A stretch of 64,000 nucleotides of DNA from Anaerolineales bacterium UBA6055. GTDB lineage: Bacteria > Chloroflexota > Anaerolineae > Aggregatilineales > Phototrophicaceae. Below are positions 1 to 7,986 of this stretch, piece after piece. A program made the position numbers and the translations under genes. The stretch's first letter is position 1. Every line of letters starts with the position of its first letter. The stretch is taken from positions 62,001-126,000 of the forward strand of contig DIYL01000061.1 in assembly GCA_002428985.1 (NCBI GenBank). Reading direction: 5' to 3'. The notes under the pieces are model-generated. The model searched no databases. It was not told where the DNA came from and was given only the letters and a program-made list of their open reading frames with translations.

Positions 1-2
1 AA

Positions 3-2609
3 GTGTATATGCTTGCCAAGCAATTACGTGATGATGAACTGAATTCGGATGAGATCGAATCAATCTATGAGACACTGGATGGATGGCCTGCCGGTACCAT
101 CCTGGCACTCCAACCATCGACTGATTGGGTCGATTCATATAGCACCGAGACATCAGATAATTCTGAAACCAGTTCAACCACCATGTCTGAACTCTTATTC
201 CAATCAATCGCCTCAAACATGATGAATCAGGAATTACCGGACGTACAACAATTTCTCAAATGGACATCTACAGGAGAATACTTTAGCTACGAGATGTGTG
301 ACGATGTTTTTGAAATTACTGATAGCATTGGAATGACATCGGAGGTAATCCAGCGTAATCTATTTATTAGTCAACGTGCAGGCGGGTATCAGTATCATCG
401 CCTCTTCCGTGCCTTTTTACAGAACAACTTTCAACTCACAGAACCCGATAACTTCACCTCTGCACACCGTCGCCTTGCCGGATGGTATCAATCGCATAAT
501 CGTCCAATTCAAGCATTAGAACATTACTTCATTGCACAAAGCTACCCAGCAGCAATTGAGTTAGCTGAACGCATTGCCTTAGCCTATTTTGCTCAAGGCC
601 AAATTGAAGCGATCTTATCCATCGGCGAGCAATTAGAACCCTATCGAGATCAAACACCTAACCTAAATTTTGTGCATGCTCAAATTTATCTTGGGCACAA
701 AAGCGACCTTGAGCAAGCCTTATATTTTGCTCAATTAGCATTAGATGCTTATCAAGCTCAAAACCTGCCCGAACAATTCGAAGTTATGGTTTTAGTCGGG
801 CGCATTCATCAGCTACGTGGCGAACTCGATCAATCGTTAGAGATTTTTGAAGAAATTCTACAACAGGACGATCTTCCACCGACACAACTTGGTGTGACCA
901 AAAATCAGCTCGGTCTCACATATTACCGCCTAGGCAATCTAGAGCTAGCACTCAATATGCTTGAGCAAGCCCTTGAAGAAATCCAAAAAACCAGTAGTGT
1001 TTTCTCGCTCGCAAAAGTGTATCAAGAATTAGAATTGGTACACCGTGACATGGGCAATATCAGCGAAGCCAATGAATGTCTACAAAAGCAAATTCATTAT
1101 TGGCGCCAACTCAATAATCCAGAGCAACTCTCTATGTCATTAAACAATCTGGGCTACCGTTATTATGAACAAGGGCAATATCAACAAGCGGAAGACGCCT
1201 ATCAACAGGGTTTAGAGATTGTCTCGAGCATGACCAATGCACGGTCGCGTTACTATTTACTGACGTCGTTAGCCGATTTATATCGCGATCGTGGCGACTT
1301 ATCTAGAGCCAAAAAGACATATCAAGATGCGCTCAGGCTGATCGCTCAACGCGAGCCATATGCTCAAACTGAAGTGATGCTCAACTTATCAATCTTATAC
1401 CGCTGGCAAACGAAATATGAGGCAGCTTTAACCTGTGCCAATAACGCTATGGATGAGGCGAGTAAGCACCACTTAAATGGATTATTGGTACGTGCCCAGA
1501 TGGCACAATGGCATATCCGCTTACGCCCGTGGTCAGTCCATGATATTCTTGCCGAAGTCGATGAATTTGAAACACAATACCCACATCTTACATCACACCC
1601 ACCAGTTGAATACCTGACATTAAAACTGCACATTGCGATTTTACAATCGTCTATGACACAAATTCAGAACTTATTACGACGCATCGAGAAATTGAATCAA
1701 CGAGGCGAATCAATCCAATTCTTCATCGCTGAAGTGATCCATGATCCAGATATGAAAGCATTCTGGGGCAAAGTAAAAGCGCAATATCCAGAGTTAGAAC
1801 TAGCACGGCAAAGACGCACCCGAGTTCCAACACCCAATACCACCATCTTATCAATCGTCTCCGATACCCATAGCTTGCACTTTTACACACTTGGGTTAGA
1901 ACGCATCAAGAAGAATAACGCATACGTTAAATTAGCTGACTTTAGTGCAGAACGTGTCCGCGAATTCTTATACTATTTTGTTTTTAATGGGTCATCTCGT
2001 CGTGAACAAATTGAAAATATCTTATGGGATGATAAAGACCCCGCAGCCCGTCGTGATAACTTCCATCAGACACTCTCACGTATTCGTGGTACACTCGGCT
2101 CACAAATTATCACGTATAATAGCGAAACTGAACTCTACCAACTGAACCCAGATGTTCAGTTATGGTGTGACGCGCTCCAACTCGACGCCCTTGTTTCCGA
2201 AGCTAGGCGTCTATCATATCGCAATCAACATGCGTACCAATTGTGGTATCAAGCAACTCAGATTTCGCAAGGTGAACTCTTACCAGGACTCGAACGCAAT
2301 TGGATCACTTACAAGCGTCAATATTTCCATGATCTAAACATCAAAGCATGGACAGGGCTAGCAGAATTTTACGCGAACCGTCAAGATTATCGCGCAGCGG
2401 TCTCTGCTTATCAGTCCATAGAAACCTTTGCACCCTATCATGAAGCGGCATACCGTGCGCGTATGGAATGTTACGCTCATTTAGGTGAAACCGCCTCCAT
2501 CGTCTCCACATATCGTGGACTCGAAGACCGCTTAAGACAAGATTTACAAGTTAGCCCGTCACCGCAATCTTATAATCTCTACCGCCAACTGATTTCACAT
2601 GCATCGTAG
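3..2609 (+). CDS. BTAD/TPR transcriptional regulator (5' truncated)
   Basis: This is the C-terminal part of a large cytoplasmic regulator of the MalT/AfsR type. The frame is open to the window edge and the GTG at position 3 is probably not the true start, because the protein begins inside an ATPase-type region (a 'LDGWPAG' motif as in LuxR/MalT helper domains). Residues about 290-490 carry several tetratricopeptide repeats. Residues about 625-710 look like an OmpR-type winged helix ('LYYFVFNGSSRREQIENILW', then 'RDNFHQTLSRIR'). The last 150 residues match the bacterial transcriptional activator (BTAD) domain ('GELLPGLERNWI', 'YHEAAYRARMECYAHLG'). Known relatives sense a ligand through the TPR part and activate nearby genes, so the small-peptide cluster 300 bases downstream on the same strand is a possible target (inference). 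The domain call is firm; the target is unknown. Confidence 0.85.
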   Translation: MYMLAKQLRDDELNSDEIESIYETLDGWPAGTILALQPSTDWVDSYSTETSDNSETSSTTMSELLFQSIASNMMNQELPDVQQFLKWTSTGEYFSYEMCDDVFEITDSIGMTSEVIQRNLFISQRAGGYQYHRLFRAFLQNNFQLTEPDNFTSAHRRLAGWYQSHNRPIQALEHYFIAQSYPAAIELAERIALAYFAQGQIEAILSIGEQLEPYRDQTPNLNFVHAQIYLGHKSDLEQALYFAQLALDAYQAQNLPEQFEVMVLVGRIHQLRGELDQSLEIFEEILQQDDLPPTQLGVTKNQLGLTYYRLGNLELALNMLEQALEEIQKTSSVFSLAKVYQELELVHRDMGNISEANECLQKQIHYWRQLNNPEQLSMSLNNLGYRYYEQGQYQQAEDAYQQGLEIVSSMTNARSRYYLLTSLADLYRDRGDLSRAKKTYQDALRLIAQREPYAQTEVMLNLSILYRWQTKYEAALTCANNAMDEASKHHLNGLLVRAQMAQWHIRLRPWSVHDILAEVDEFETQYPHLTSHPPVEYLTLKLHIAILQSSMTQIQNLLRRIEKLNQRGESIQFFIAEVIHDPDMKAFWGKVKAQYPELELARQRRTRVPTPNTTILSIVSDTHSLHFYTLGLERIKKNNAYVKLADFSAERVREFLYYFVFNGSSRREQIENILWDDKDPAARRDNFHQTLSRIRGTLGSQIITYNSETELYQLNPDVQLWCDALQLDALVSEARRLSYRNQHAYQLWYQATQISQGELLPGLERNWITYKRQYFHDLNIKAWTGLAEFYANRQDYRAAVSAYQSIETFAPYHEAAYRARMECYAHLGETASIVSTYRGLEDRLRQDLQVSPSPQSYNLYRQLISHAS

Positions 2610-2922
2610 GCTCGTCAAAGGCTGACGTGAGGCTTTTATTTATCGCTTAAATGATACAGAAATCAAAATACAATATTTGTACGGGCATGATGGATGCATC
2701 ATGTCTTGTACGACTTTCCTGTGTACTTGCAAAGCAGTCCTCATAGATAGATTACAAATACAAAAATGAGATGGGGAGACTACCCCACCCATAGCAAAAA
2801 CAGCCTGTTCAGCAAGGTTACATTTTTCAAACTGTCTAATTCAGCAGGTAGCTCAGCGCGCCTATGTATCGTAGAGACATAATCAAATAAACAATATATA
2901 TCCTATTTGGGGGATGAATATT
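2610..2922. other. Non-coding leader region before the small-peptide gene
   Basis: This stretch of about 310 bases has no convincing reading frame. It contains a strong inverted repeat at 2679-2711 (separate entry) and a small G:C hairpin at 2772-2787 (TGGGG, six-base loop, CCCCA). Directly after the regulator stop there is an imperfect hairpin followed by a T-rich run near 2633-2643, which may terminate the upstream transcript. The amount of structure suggests a leader or regulatory region for the peptide gene at 2923; that is inference. Confidence 0.45.
2679..2711 (+). repeat. Inverted repeat / hairpin upstream of small-peptide gene
   Basis: Seen directly: CATGATG (2686-2692) and CATCATG (2697-2703) are exact reverse complements around a four-base loop. 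Outer arms GTAC (2679-2682) and GTAC (2708-2711) can also pair. It lies 210 bases before the peptide start and has no T-run, so an operator or leader structure is more likely than a terminator. Confidence 0.5.
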
Positions 2923-3093
2923 ATGAAAAGTTTACTTACCACCGCATTCGTGAGTATGTACCGTAACCTGTTTACATTCCGTCAGGTTCTACCAGTTGCA
3001 ATGATTGTCGCACTCATTATTGTTTCTCTACTACTACCCGGTACAGTTTTAGCAGGTCCAGGTTCATCATCAGGAGTTTGCGGTAGTTGCTAA
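2923..3093 (+). CDS. Small secreted cysteine peptide precursor (candidate signal or modified peptide)
   Basis: A 56-codon frame that begins with ATG nine bases after a GGGGG ribosome-binding stretch (2909-2913). An in-frame ATG at 2914 abuts that stretch, so 2923 is preferred. The product has a basic N-terminal part (K2, R14, R20), a hydrophobic core at about 22-38, and a signal-peptidase-like site 'TVLA|GPG' at residues 41-47. Cleavage there would release a 12-residue peptide, GPGSSSGVCGSC, with a C-terminal CGSC cysteine pair. The hydrophobic core plus terminal tail could instead be a membrane-anchored peptide. It sits between a BTAD-type regulator and two orphan small genes on the same strand, with only 23 bases before the next start. 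Secreted signalling peptide, peptide toxin or RiPP precursor are all possible, and no maturation enzyme is adjacent. I do not recognise the family. Confidence 0.6.
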   Translation: MKSLLTTAFVSMYRNLFTFRQVLPVAMIVALIIVSLLLPGTVLAGPGSSSGVCGSC

Positions 3094-3116
3094 TCTAGAT
3101 TCACAGGAGAAGTCTT

Positions 3117-3398
3117 ATGGCTCTGCTAAACTACAAGCCACTCGTCAAACGAGAATCACCGTATTCGCTACCGCTGTTATCCGCGCAGCAACTATCATGC
3201 TTAAACAGCTTGGTTGGTGCAGCGACCTGTGACAAAGTGATCGAACAACGTCTGGTTATTGATCGTGATGAAAAACTGATGCGCAGCTATCAGATTGATA
3301 ACACCACATTGCAGTATATAAAAACCATAGAAGCCAGTACCCTTGAAGATTTCTGTATCGCGCTACACAAATTACAAAGTACGATGATTGCGCAATAA
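3117..3398 (+). CDS. Hypothetical small protein, 93 aa
   Basis: A 93-residue cytoplasmic-looking protein with no signal peptide or membrane segment. The start is well supported by AGGAGA (3105-3110) six bases upstream of ATG. It has three cysteines (residues about 28, 38 and 80) and a central stretch alternating charged and hydrophobic residues ('VIEQRLVIDRDEKLMRSYQI') that would suit a small beta-rich domain. I do not recognise a family. It follows the cysteine-peptide gene by 23 bases and probably shares its transcript, so a role in handling, sensing or protecting against that peptide is a guess from context. A weak stem (GATTGT at 3402, ACAATC at 3421) lies in the 39-base gap before the next gene. 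Confidence 0.65.
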   Translation: MALLNYKPLVKRESPYSLPLLSAQQLSCLNSLVGAATCDKVIEQRLVIDRDEKLMRSYQIDNTTLQYIKTIEASTLEDFCIALHKLQSTMIAQ

Positions 3399-3437
3399 AG
3401 GGATTGTAGCCTACTTTTAAACAATCTCACTGACGAT

Positions 3438-3806
3438 ATGGATAATCTTATGGACATTAAAAATATTTATGAAAACATCGACATCGACGAGCTTGCTGAG
3501 TATCAAATCAAGGTAAAAGGTGATATTGATTTACTCAAAAAACTCATCAGGCAGATGGGAAACTATGAAATCACGAGCGAAACAGCAGATACCGACTATC
3601 AAATCTGCATGATCCGCACAACACAGATCAACCAACGCTATCTTTTCAAGCTAATTGGTTTACTCATCCAAAAACACTATGCAGTCGTGTCGATTATATG
3701 TAGCAATATACCCAAAAAAAATAACGCTGATGAAGACACTGCTATACAAACAGAGATTGTCAACACAGTAAATGACAGCGATTTACCATCAGCACGGACG
3801 GCATAG
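3438..3806 (+). CDS. Hypothetical small protein, 122 aa
   Basis: A 122-residue soluble protein, acidic at both ends, with no recognised domain. The N-terminal third is predominantly helical in character ('IDLLKKLIRQMGNYEI'), and the middle has a hydrophobic strand-like segment ('KHYAVVSIICSN'). There is no strong ribosome-binding site, and an in-frame ATG at 3450 is an alternative start. It is the third gene in the run that begins with the small secreted peptide at 2923 and is separated from the 93-residue gene by 39 bases. Its last codons overlap an inverted repeat (GGACGG at 3796, CCGTCC at 3822-3827) that may act as a terminator or processing hairpin. Function unknown. Confidence 0.6.
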   Translation: MDNLMDIKNIYENIDIDELAEYQIKVKGDIDLLKKLIRQMGNYEITSETADTDYQICMIRTTQINQRYLFKLIGLLIQKHYAVVSIICSNIPKKNNADEDTAIQTEIVNTVNDSDLPSARTA

Positions 3807-4102
3807 TGTCATGACCTCAGTCCGTCCACATGCGATTATCGAGTGATGCAGAGGCGGGTCATCATATAGCCCGCAAACAGCATCGTAAGCACCTGCAGGT
3901 GATGCAATACTGTTTTGCGCAACATTGTTAACCATCTGATGCCATCTAACATCAGACCAACTTATGCATAGGTTAGACCATCTGTTCGCACAAAAGGTGA
4001 CCATATGGTCGCACGTTGAGATTTCTTAACGCGGTTCTATCGCAGTTCAAATTTTGTGGGCATATAGTAGGAGATACTAATGACTGCAAATGAGGACTGA
4101 AT
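3807..4102. other. Intergenic region with short palindromes
   Basis: About 300 bases without a supported gene. It holds an exact 12-base palindrome CACCTGCAGGTG (3890-3901), a CCATATGG palindrome near 4002, and several repeated 'accatct' words around 3930-3980. No promoter could be placed with confidence. A 71-codon reverse frame covers part of the stretch but has no ribosome-binding site and odd composition, so it is not called. Confidence 0.4.
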
Positions 4103-4684
4103 ATGTCCAAACTACTGCTCGTAAAACACAGTACATCAAACCATAATCCTAACCAACCTCCACAAGATTGGGGACTTACACCGGAAGGGATTCAACGGGC
4201 AAAAATTCTTGCGACGCATATCAAATCTTATGCACCAAAAAAACTGTATGCAAGTACCATGCCTAAAGCCCGTGATACAGCACAATTGGTATCTGTTGAA
4301 TTAGGTGATATTCCTATCATCGAAAGTGCGCTATTAGAGGAACACAGCCGTAAGTCAAATGCCCCATACGGCTCTGCCGAAGCGTTTAACACCGCTATCA
4401 AGCGTTTGTTTGCTCACCCCAATAACCTGATCTTTGGTGACGAAACCGCTAAGCAGGCCCAAGATCGTTTTACACAAGGCATTACACAAATCCTCCAGAA
4501 TACATCTGATGATGATAATGTCATTGTGATTGCACATGGAACCGTCAATACGTTGTTCACAGCCCAACACAATCCCATCGATCCCTATGACTTATGGTCA
4601 CGCCTCAAATTGCCATCTATCATCGTGCTTAATCTACCCACATTTACATTAGACACGGTTATTGAAGATGCAGGCATTCCTTAA
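4103..4684 (+). CDS. Histidine phosphatase superfamily protein (atypical motif)
   Basis: A 193-residue protein with the phosphoglycerate-mutase/acid-phosphatase fold. The catalytic His is in 'LLVKHSTSNHN' (H9), where members normally have RHGE or RHG. Here Lys replaces the phosphate-binding Arg and Ser-Thr follow. The later motifs are retained: 'LTPEGIQRAKILA', 'LYASTMPKARDTAQLV' with the second Arg, the Glu in 'LEEHSRKS', and the second catalytic His in 'VIVIAHGTVNTLF'. Variants with RHA or similar first motifs are still phosphatases, but the Arg-to-Lys change makes the activity less certain. The start fits a GAGG site about ten bases upstream. It stands alone between long intergenic regions, and the substrate cannot be read from the sequence. 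Confidence 0.8.
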   Translation: MSKLLLVKHSTSNHNPNQPPQDWGLTPEGIQRAKILATHIKSYAPKKLYASTMPKARDTAQLVSVELGDIPIIESALLEEHSRKSNAPYGSAEAFNTAIKRLFAHPNNLIFGDETAKQAQDRFTQGITQILQNTSDDDNVIVIAHGTVNTLFTAQHNPIDPYDLWSRLKLPSIIVLNLPTFTLDTVIEDAGIP

Positions 4685-4941
4685 CAGGTGCAAGCAGTCC
4701 TAGATTCAAAATCAATCCTATGAGATGTACAACAATTCCAATGCTCCAAAAATAACTTCCTGCATAATATTCTTATGCCTTACGAATAACCCCCGATTGT
4801 ATGAGTAATTCATAAGTTAAGTATTCGATGAAACTTACGTGTTTCTTGTACGTACATAATGATAGGGGGCATTGGACATGATATAATCTACAATGTAAAG
4901 AACTCTATTGCATTGAAAACTAACGCTAGTAAGGAGCGATT

Positions 4942-6012
4942 ATGAACTTTGGTTCGATACTACAGCTTATAGCAATATTGGCATTTGGTGTCGGTATTCT
5001 AGGTGTTGCATTTTCATTCACCTTAGCATCACAAGGTCGGTCAGCAAGAGGCGGTGTTTTGCTCTCGGTCATCGGCTTCATCGCTGGTATCGTGATGTTT
5101 ATCATTAGTGCAGGTATTTTGATTGTCGAGCCAGCGCGTGCCGCAGTCATCATCAACGTTCTAACAGGTGAACTAGAAGAACCTGCCCGTGCACCAGGAA
5201 CATCCATCATTATTCCAGGGTTGCAAGAATTTATCATCTACCCAACTGACCAACAAGAATACACAATGTCTGGTATTTCATCAGAAGGGCGACAAGCGGG
5301 TGATGATGCTGTTGAAGCATTGACCATCGATGGTCAGGAAATCCGTCTGGACATCACAGTCCTCTACCGTGTTGCGCGTGAAGATGTCAATCAAGTTCAC
5401 TTGAACTGGCAAAACCGTTATGAAAACGGCTTCATCCGCCCGACAGTCCGTGCAATTGCCCGTGATGTTGTCTCGCAATTTGAGGCAGAAGCAATTTATG
5501 GTGTTGATCGTGAAGCACTCGGTGGCGCAATCCAAGAACGTGTTGGCGCACGTATGGAAGAAGAAGGTATTACACTAACCTCGTTGCTCGTTCGCCAAAT
5601 TGACTTCAACGATGCGTTTGCTCAATCCATCGAACAAAAACAAATCGCAGAACAAGATTTGCAACGTGCCCGTACCGAAGCAGAACGTGATCGTACAGTA
5701 GCGTCCGGTCTTGCGGATGCAGCTGAGGAAGAAGCGCGTGGTCGTGCGAATGCACGTTTGATCGAAGCCGCTGCAGAAGCAGAAGCTCTCCGTGTTATCA
5801 GTGATCAAATCGCTGCTAACCCGAACTTGATCCAATACCTCTATGTCAGCAACTTGTCTGATAATGTTTCATTCGCATTGTTGCCATCCGATTCACCATT
5901 CATCTTCAATGTTGATGACTTCACCCAACTTGGCGAAGACTTCGAAGCACCAGCAGTTACAGAGACAAATCTGCCTAACTTCGGTGATACAGAAACCGAG
6001 CCTGGCAACTAA
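4942..6012 (+). CDS. SPFH/Band 7 (prohibitin-like) membrane protein
   Basis: A 356-residue membrane protein with two N-terminal transmembrane segments (about 7-28 and 38-62). These lead into an SPFH domain ('RAAVIINVLTGELEEPARAPGTSIIIPGLQEF') and an alanine/glutamate-rich coiled-coil segment at about 225-275 ('EQKQIAEQDLQRARTEAERD'). The C-terminal tail is acidic and probably disordered. Proteins of this family form large oligomeric rings that organise membrane microdomains or regulate proteases. The 'VTVLYRV' and 'TVRAIARDVVSQFEAEAIY' regions match prohibitins. The ATG follows AAGGAG closely. It is a single-gene unit ended by a strong terminator at 6039-6076. No FtsH or NfeD partner is adjacent. 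Confidence 0.9.
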   Translation: MNFGSILQLIAILAFGVGILGVAFSFTLASQGRSARGGVLLSVIGFIAGIVMFIISAGILIVEPARAAVIINVLTGELEEPARAPGTSIIIPGLQEFIIYPTDQQEYTMSGISSEGRQAGDDAVEALTIDGQEIRLDITVLYRVAREDVNQVHLNWQNRYENGFIRPTVRAIARDVVSQFEAEAIYGVDREALGGAIQERVGARMEEEGITLTSLLVRQIDFNDAFAQSIEQKQIAEQDLQRARTEAERDRTVASGLADAAEEEARGRANARLIEAAAEAEALRVISDQIAANPNLIQYLYVSNLSDNVSFALLPSDSPFIFNVDDFTQLGEDFEAPAVTETNLPNFGDTETEPGN

Positions 6013-6038
6013 TAGCAACAACATAAGCACAACACAAA

Positions 6039-6076
6039 GCGGCGTTTCTCTGTCTGAGAAGCGTCGTTTTTTTATT
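6039..6076 (+). terminator. Rho-independent terminator after SPFH gene
   Basis: A 12-base-pair stem (arm 'GCGGCGTTTCTC', 5-base loop, arm 'GAGAAGCGTCGT', with three G:U pairs) runs straight into seven or more T residues at 6066-6073. It is 27 bases past the SPFH stop codon. Confidence 0.9.
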
Positions 6077-6104
6077 CATTTATTGCACAACTCCTTATAA
6101 TTGT

Positions 6105-6117
6105 TTAACATTGTTAA
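6105..6117. promoter_or_regulatory. Operator-like palindrome TTAACA-T-TGTTAA
   Basis: An exact inverted repeat with a one-base centre, 43 bases before the GAF-protein start, in AT-rich DNA that would suit a promoter. The cognate regulator is unknown. Confidence 0.35.
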
Positions 6118-6159
6118 GATAAGTTTAAAAAAGAATAGGTTCTAGGGGAGTCAATTAAT

Positions 6160-6810
6160 ATGCAATCCAATTTCCACGAGCGCGTATTGCTCAATTTAGA
6201 ACGGTTACGTATTCTACGTGATCTGGCCTTACTCAATGATAACTTTGAAACGATATACGATAAGCTAACACAATATGCAAGCGATATTATTGGCGCACCA
6301 GTCTCACTTGTCTCTATGGTGGCGGCAGATTATCAATTCTTCAAAAGTCATGTTGGTCTACCCGACCCGTGGTCGACACGACGTAGTACACCGCTATCAC
6401 ACTCCTTTTGCCAGCATGTTGTTGCCAACAATGAACCACTAATTGTAGAAGATGCACGCGAGGTTAATTTTCTGAAGGATAATATGGCAATCCCAGATCT
6501 AAATGTAATCGGATATCTTGGATTCCCACTAACACTAAGTTCCGAGATGTCTTTAGGATCATTTTGTGTGATTGATAGCGAACCGCGTAAATGGACAGAT
6601 AACGAAGTCAATATTATGCAAGAACTGTCAGAAATTCTCACTGCAGAATTTGAAACCCGTGCTCAAATTAACTACAATCGTGCAACACAAGACGATCTAA
6701 AGGCGATTCAAGTAAAGATTGAGTTATTGATGATGAACGTCAAACCAGATAATGACCATGCAAAGATTCTAGAAGAAATTAAAGCGTTCCGCACTGAACA
6801 CAATATCTAA
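6160..6810 (+). CDS. GAF domain sensor protein
   Basis: A 216-residue soluble protein formed almost entirely by one GAF domain (residues about 18-165). It contains 'LTQYASDIIGAPVSLVSMV', 'LSHSFCQHVVANNEPLIVED' and 'GYLGFPLTLSSEMSLGSFCVID', the typical signature of GAF domains in light, redox or cyclic-nucleotide sensors. C113-type chromophore binding cannot be decided by eye; the Cys in 'SFCQHV' is common in the non-phytochrome subfamily. A helical tail after residue 170 may dimerise or contact a partner. There is no output domain, so it probably acts on another protein. A GGGGAG site precedes the ATG. It converges on the downstream transferase gene. Confidence 0.87.
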   Translation: MQSNFHERVLLNLERLRILRDLALLNDNFETIYDKLTQYASDIIGAPVSLVSMVAADYQFFKSHVGLPDPWSTRRSTPLSHSFCQHVVANNEPLIVEDAREVNFLKDNMAIPDLNVIGYLGFPLTLSSEMSLGSFCVIDSEPRKWTDNEVNIMQELSEILTAEFETRAQINYNRATQDDLKAIQVKIELLMMNVKPDNDHAKILEEIKAFRTEHNI

Positions 6811-6851
6811 CAACATATCTTGGCATAGAGCAAGTGAACTACGCCAATGCA

Positions 6852-7871
6852 TCACATATTCTGCTGGTATTTTCTGCGGATGAACACAAGCAGTATGAAC
6901 ATAAATCCCATCACACCCAATGAAAATAATCCTATCGTCAAGGCAAGCTGTGGCGTAACCTGACTTACAACAACAGCAATCAATCCGAACAATATAGAAA
7001 AACCGTAGAGTATAAATAGAGTCTGTCGTTGGCTAAACCCAATGCTCATCACCCGATGTGAAACATGGTCTTTACCTGCTTGCATCGGCGAACGTCCTTC
7101 TGCAATCCGTGTCAAAATGGCAAGGTTGATGTCGAGTACAGGTAATGCTAACACAAAAATGGGAATCATCCATGTGACACTTAATGGCTGAACCGCAAAC
7201 TGTAATTTGATAGCAAGAATGGCCAACACAAAGCCAAGTGTATACGCCCCCATATCTCCCATGAAGGTACTTGAGGGGTTAAAGTTATATGTCAGAAAAC
7301 CAATCGCACTACCGAAGATTGCCGCCGCCAACATACTGACCAAAATTTGCCCCTGCGTTACAGCAATAAAGAGGAAGAAACCGGAGGTGATTGCAGATGT
7401 TCCAGCTGCCAATCCATCCATATTATCAATCCAGTTAACCGCATTGATGATCGCAACAATCCAAAAGAGTGTCAGCGGAATATCAATAAGAGGAGTGCCA
7501 AACAGGCGGATTTGTACCCCCGCAAATGTCACTACAATCGCAGCAATCGTCATCACCAATAGGCGAATCCGTGGGCTAAGGTCTTTACGGTCATCGAGAT
7601 ACCCAATCCACGCCAGCAATGTAGACCCCGCTACGATTGCACCTAGCTCAACCAAGTACGCAGGCGGACTAAAAAGCAAAATTGACACGACGAATGCAAC
7701 ATAAATAGCTGCACCACCCATCAATGGCATGTGGCTCGCATGGATATTCCGTTTATTCGGTGCCGCAGTCACACCCAAACGCATCGCAATTTGACGGGTG
7801 AGGGGTGTTAAACCTAATGATGCGGCAAATCCGACAATCATGATTGGTATAAACTGTAAGGTAGCGTCCAT
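6852..7871 (-). CDS. MraY/WecA-family undecaprenyl-phosphate sugar-1-phosphate transferase
   Basis: A 339-residue integral membrane protein with about ten transmembrane segments. It should transfer a sugar-1-phosphate (probably GlcNAc-1-P) from UDP-sugar to a polyprenyl phosphate at the inner membrane, the first step of surface polysaccharide synthesis. The family motifs are present and intact: 'YLDDRKDLSPR' (Asp pair 93-94), 'NAVNWIDNMDGLAAG' (143-157), 'MGDMGAYTLGF' (204-214) and the cytosolic His motif 'KDHVSHRVM' (267-275). These fit WecA/TagO-like enzymes better than MraY. No glycan cluster surrounds it; a glycosyltransferase lies 30 kb away. The start has only a weak ribosome-binding site. 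It is divergent from the alpha/beta hydrolase gene. Confidence 0.9.
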   Translation of the reverse strand: MDATLQFIPIMIVGFAASLGLTPLTRQIAMRLGVTAAPNKRNIHASHMPLMGGAAIYVAFVVSILLFSPPAYLVELGAIVAGSTLLAWIGYLDDRKDLSPRIRLLVMTIAAIVVTFAGVQIRLFGTPLIDIPLTLFWIVAIINAVNWIDNMDGLAAGTSAITSGFFLFIAVTQGQILVSMLAAAIFGSAIGFLTYNFNPSSTFMGDMGAYTLGFVLAILAIKLQFAVQPLSVTWMIPIFVLALPVLDINLAILTRIAEGRSPMQAGKDHVSHRVMSIGFSQRQTLFILYGFSILFGLIAVVVSQVTPQLALTIGLFSLGVMGFMFILLVFIRRKYQQNM

Positions 7872-7947
7872 AACGCTAGTATACGGTTAGTTGCAATCCA
7901 ATAACAAGGGACAGTCGTCTTGACAGTTAGTTAGATTTATCGTATTG

Positions 7948-7979
7948 TTATTATATACCGACCAGTCAGTTTATAATAA
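7948..7979. promoter_or_regulatory. TetR-type operator palindrome upstream of alpha/beta hydrolase
   Basis: A 32-base inverted repeat. The outer arms TTATTATA (7948-7955) and TATAATAA (7972-7979) are exact reverse complements. The inner arms ACCGAC (7957-7962) and GTCAGT (7965-7970) differ at one base. The ACCGAC-N2-GTCGGT core is the known shape of many TetR-family operators. It touches the ribosome-binding site of the hydrolase gene, so binding would block transcription and possibly initiation. No TetR gene adjoins it. Confidence 0.7.
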
Positions 7980-7986
7980 AGGTGAT

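Noticed and set aside
2847..2856. GGTAGCTCAG, a D-arm-like word suggesting a tRNA
   Set aside because: No acceptor stem, anticodon arm or T-arm (no GGTTCRA) can be folded around it.
3789..4004. Reverse-strand 71-codon frame in the gap before the phosphatase
   Set aside because: No ribosome-binding site, overlaps the end of a plausible gene and has a random-looking composition.
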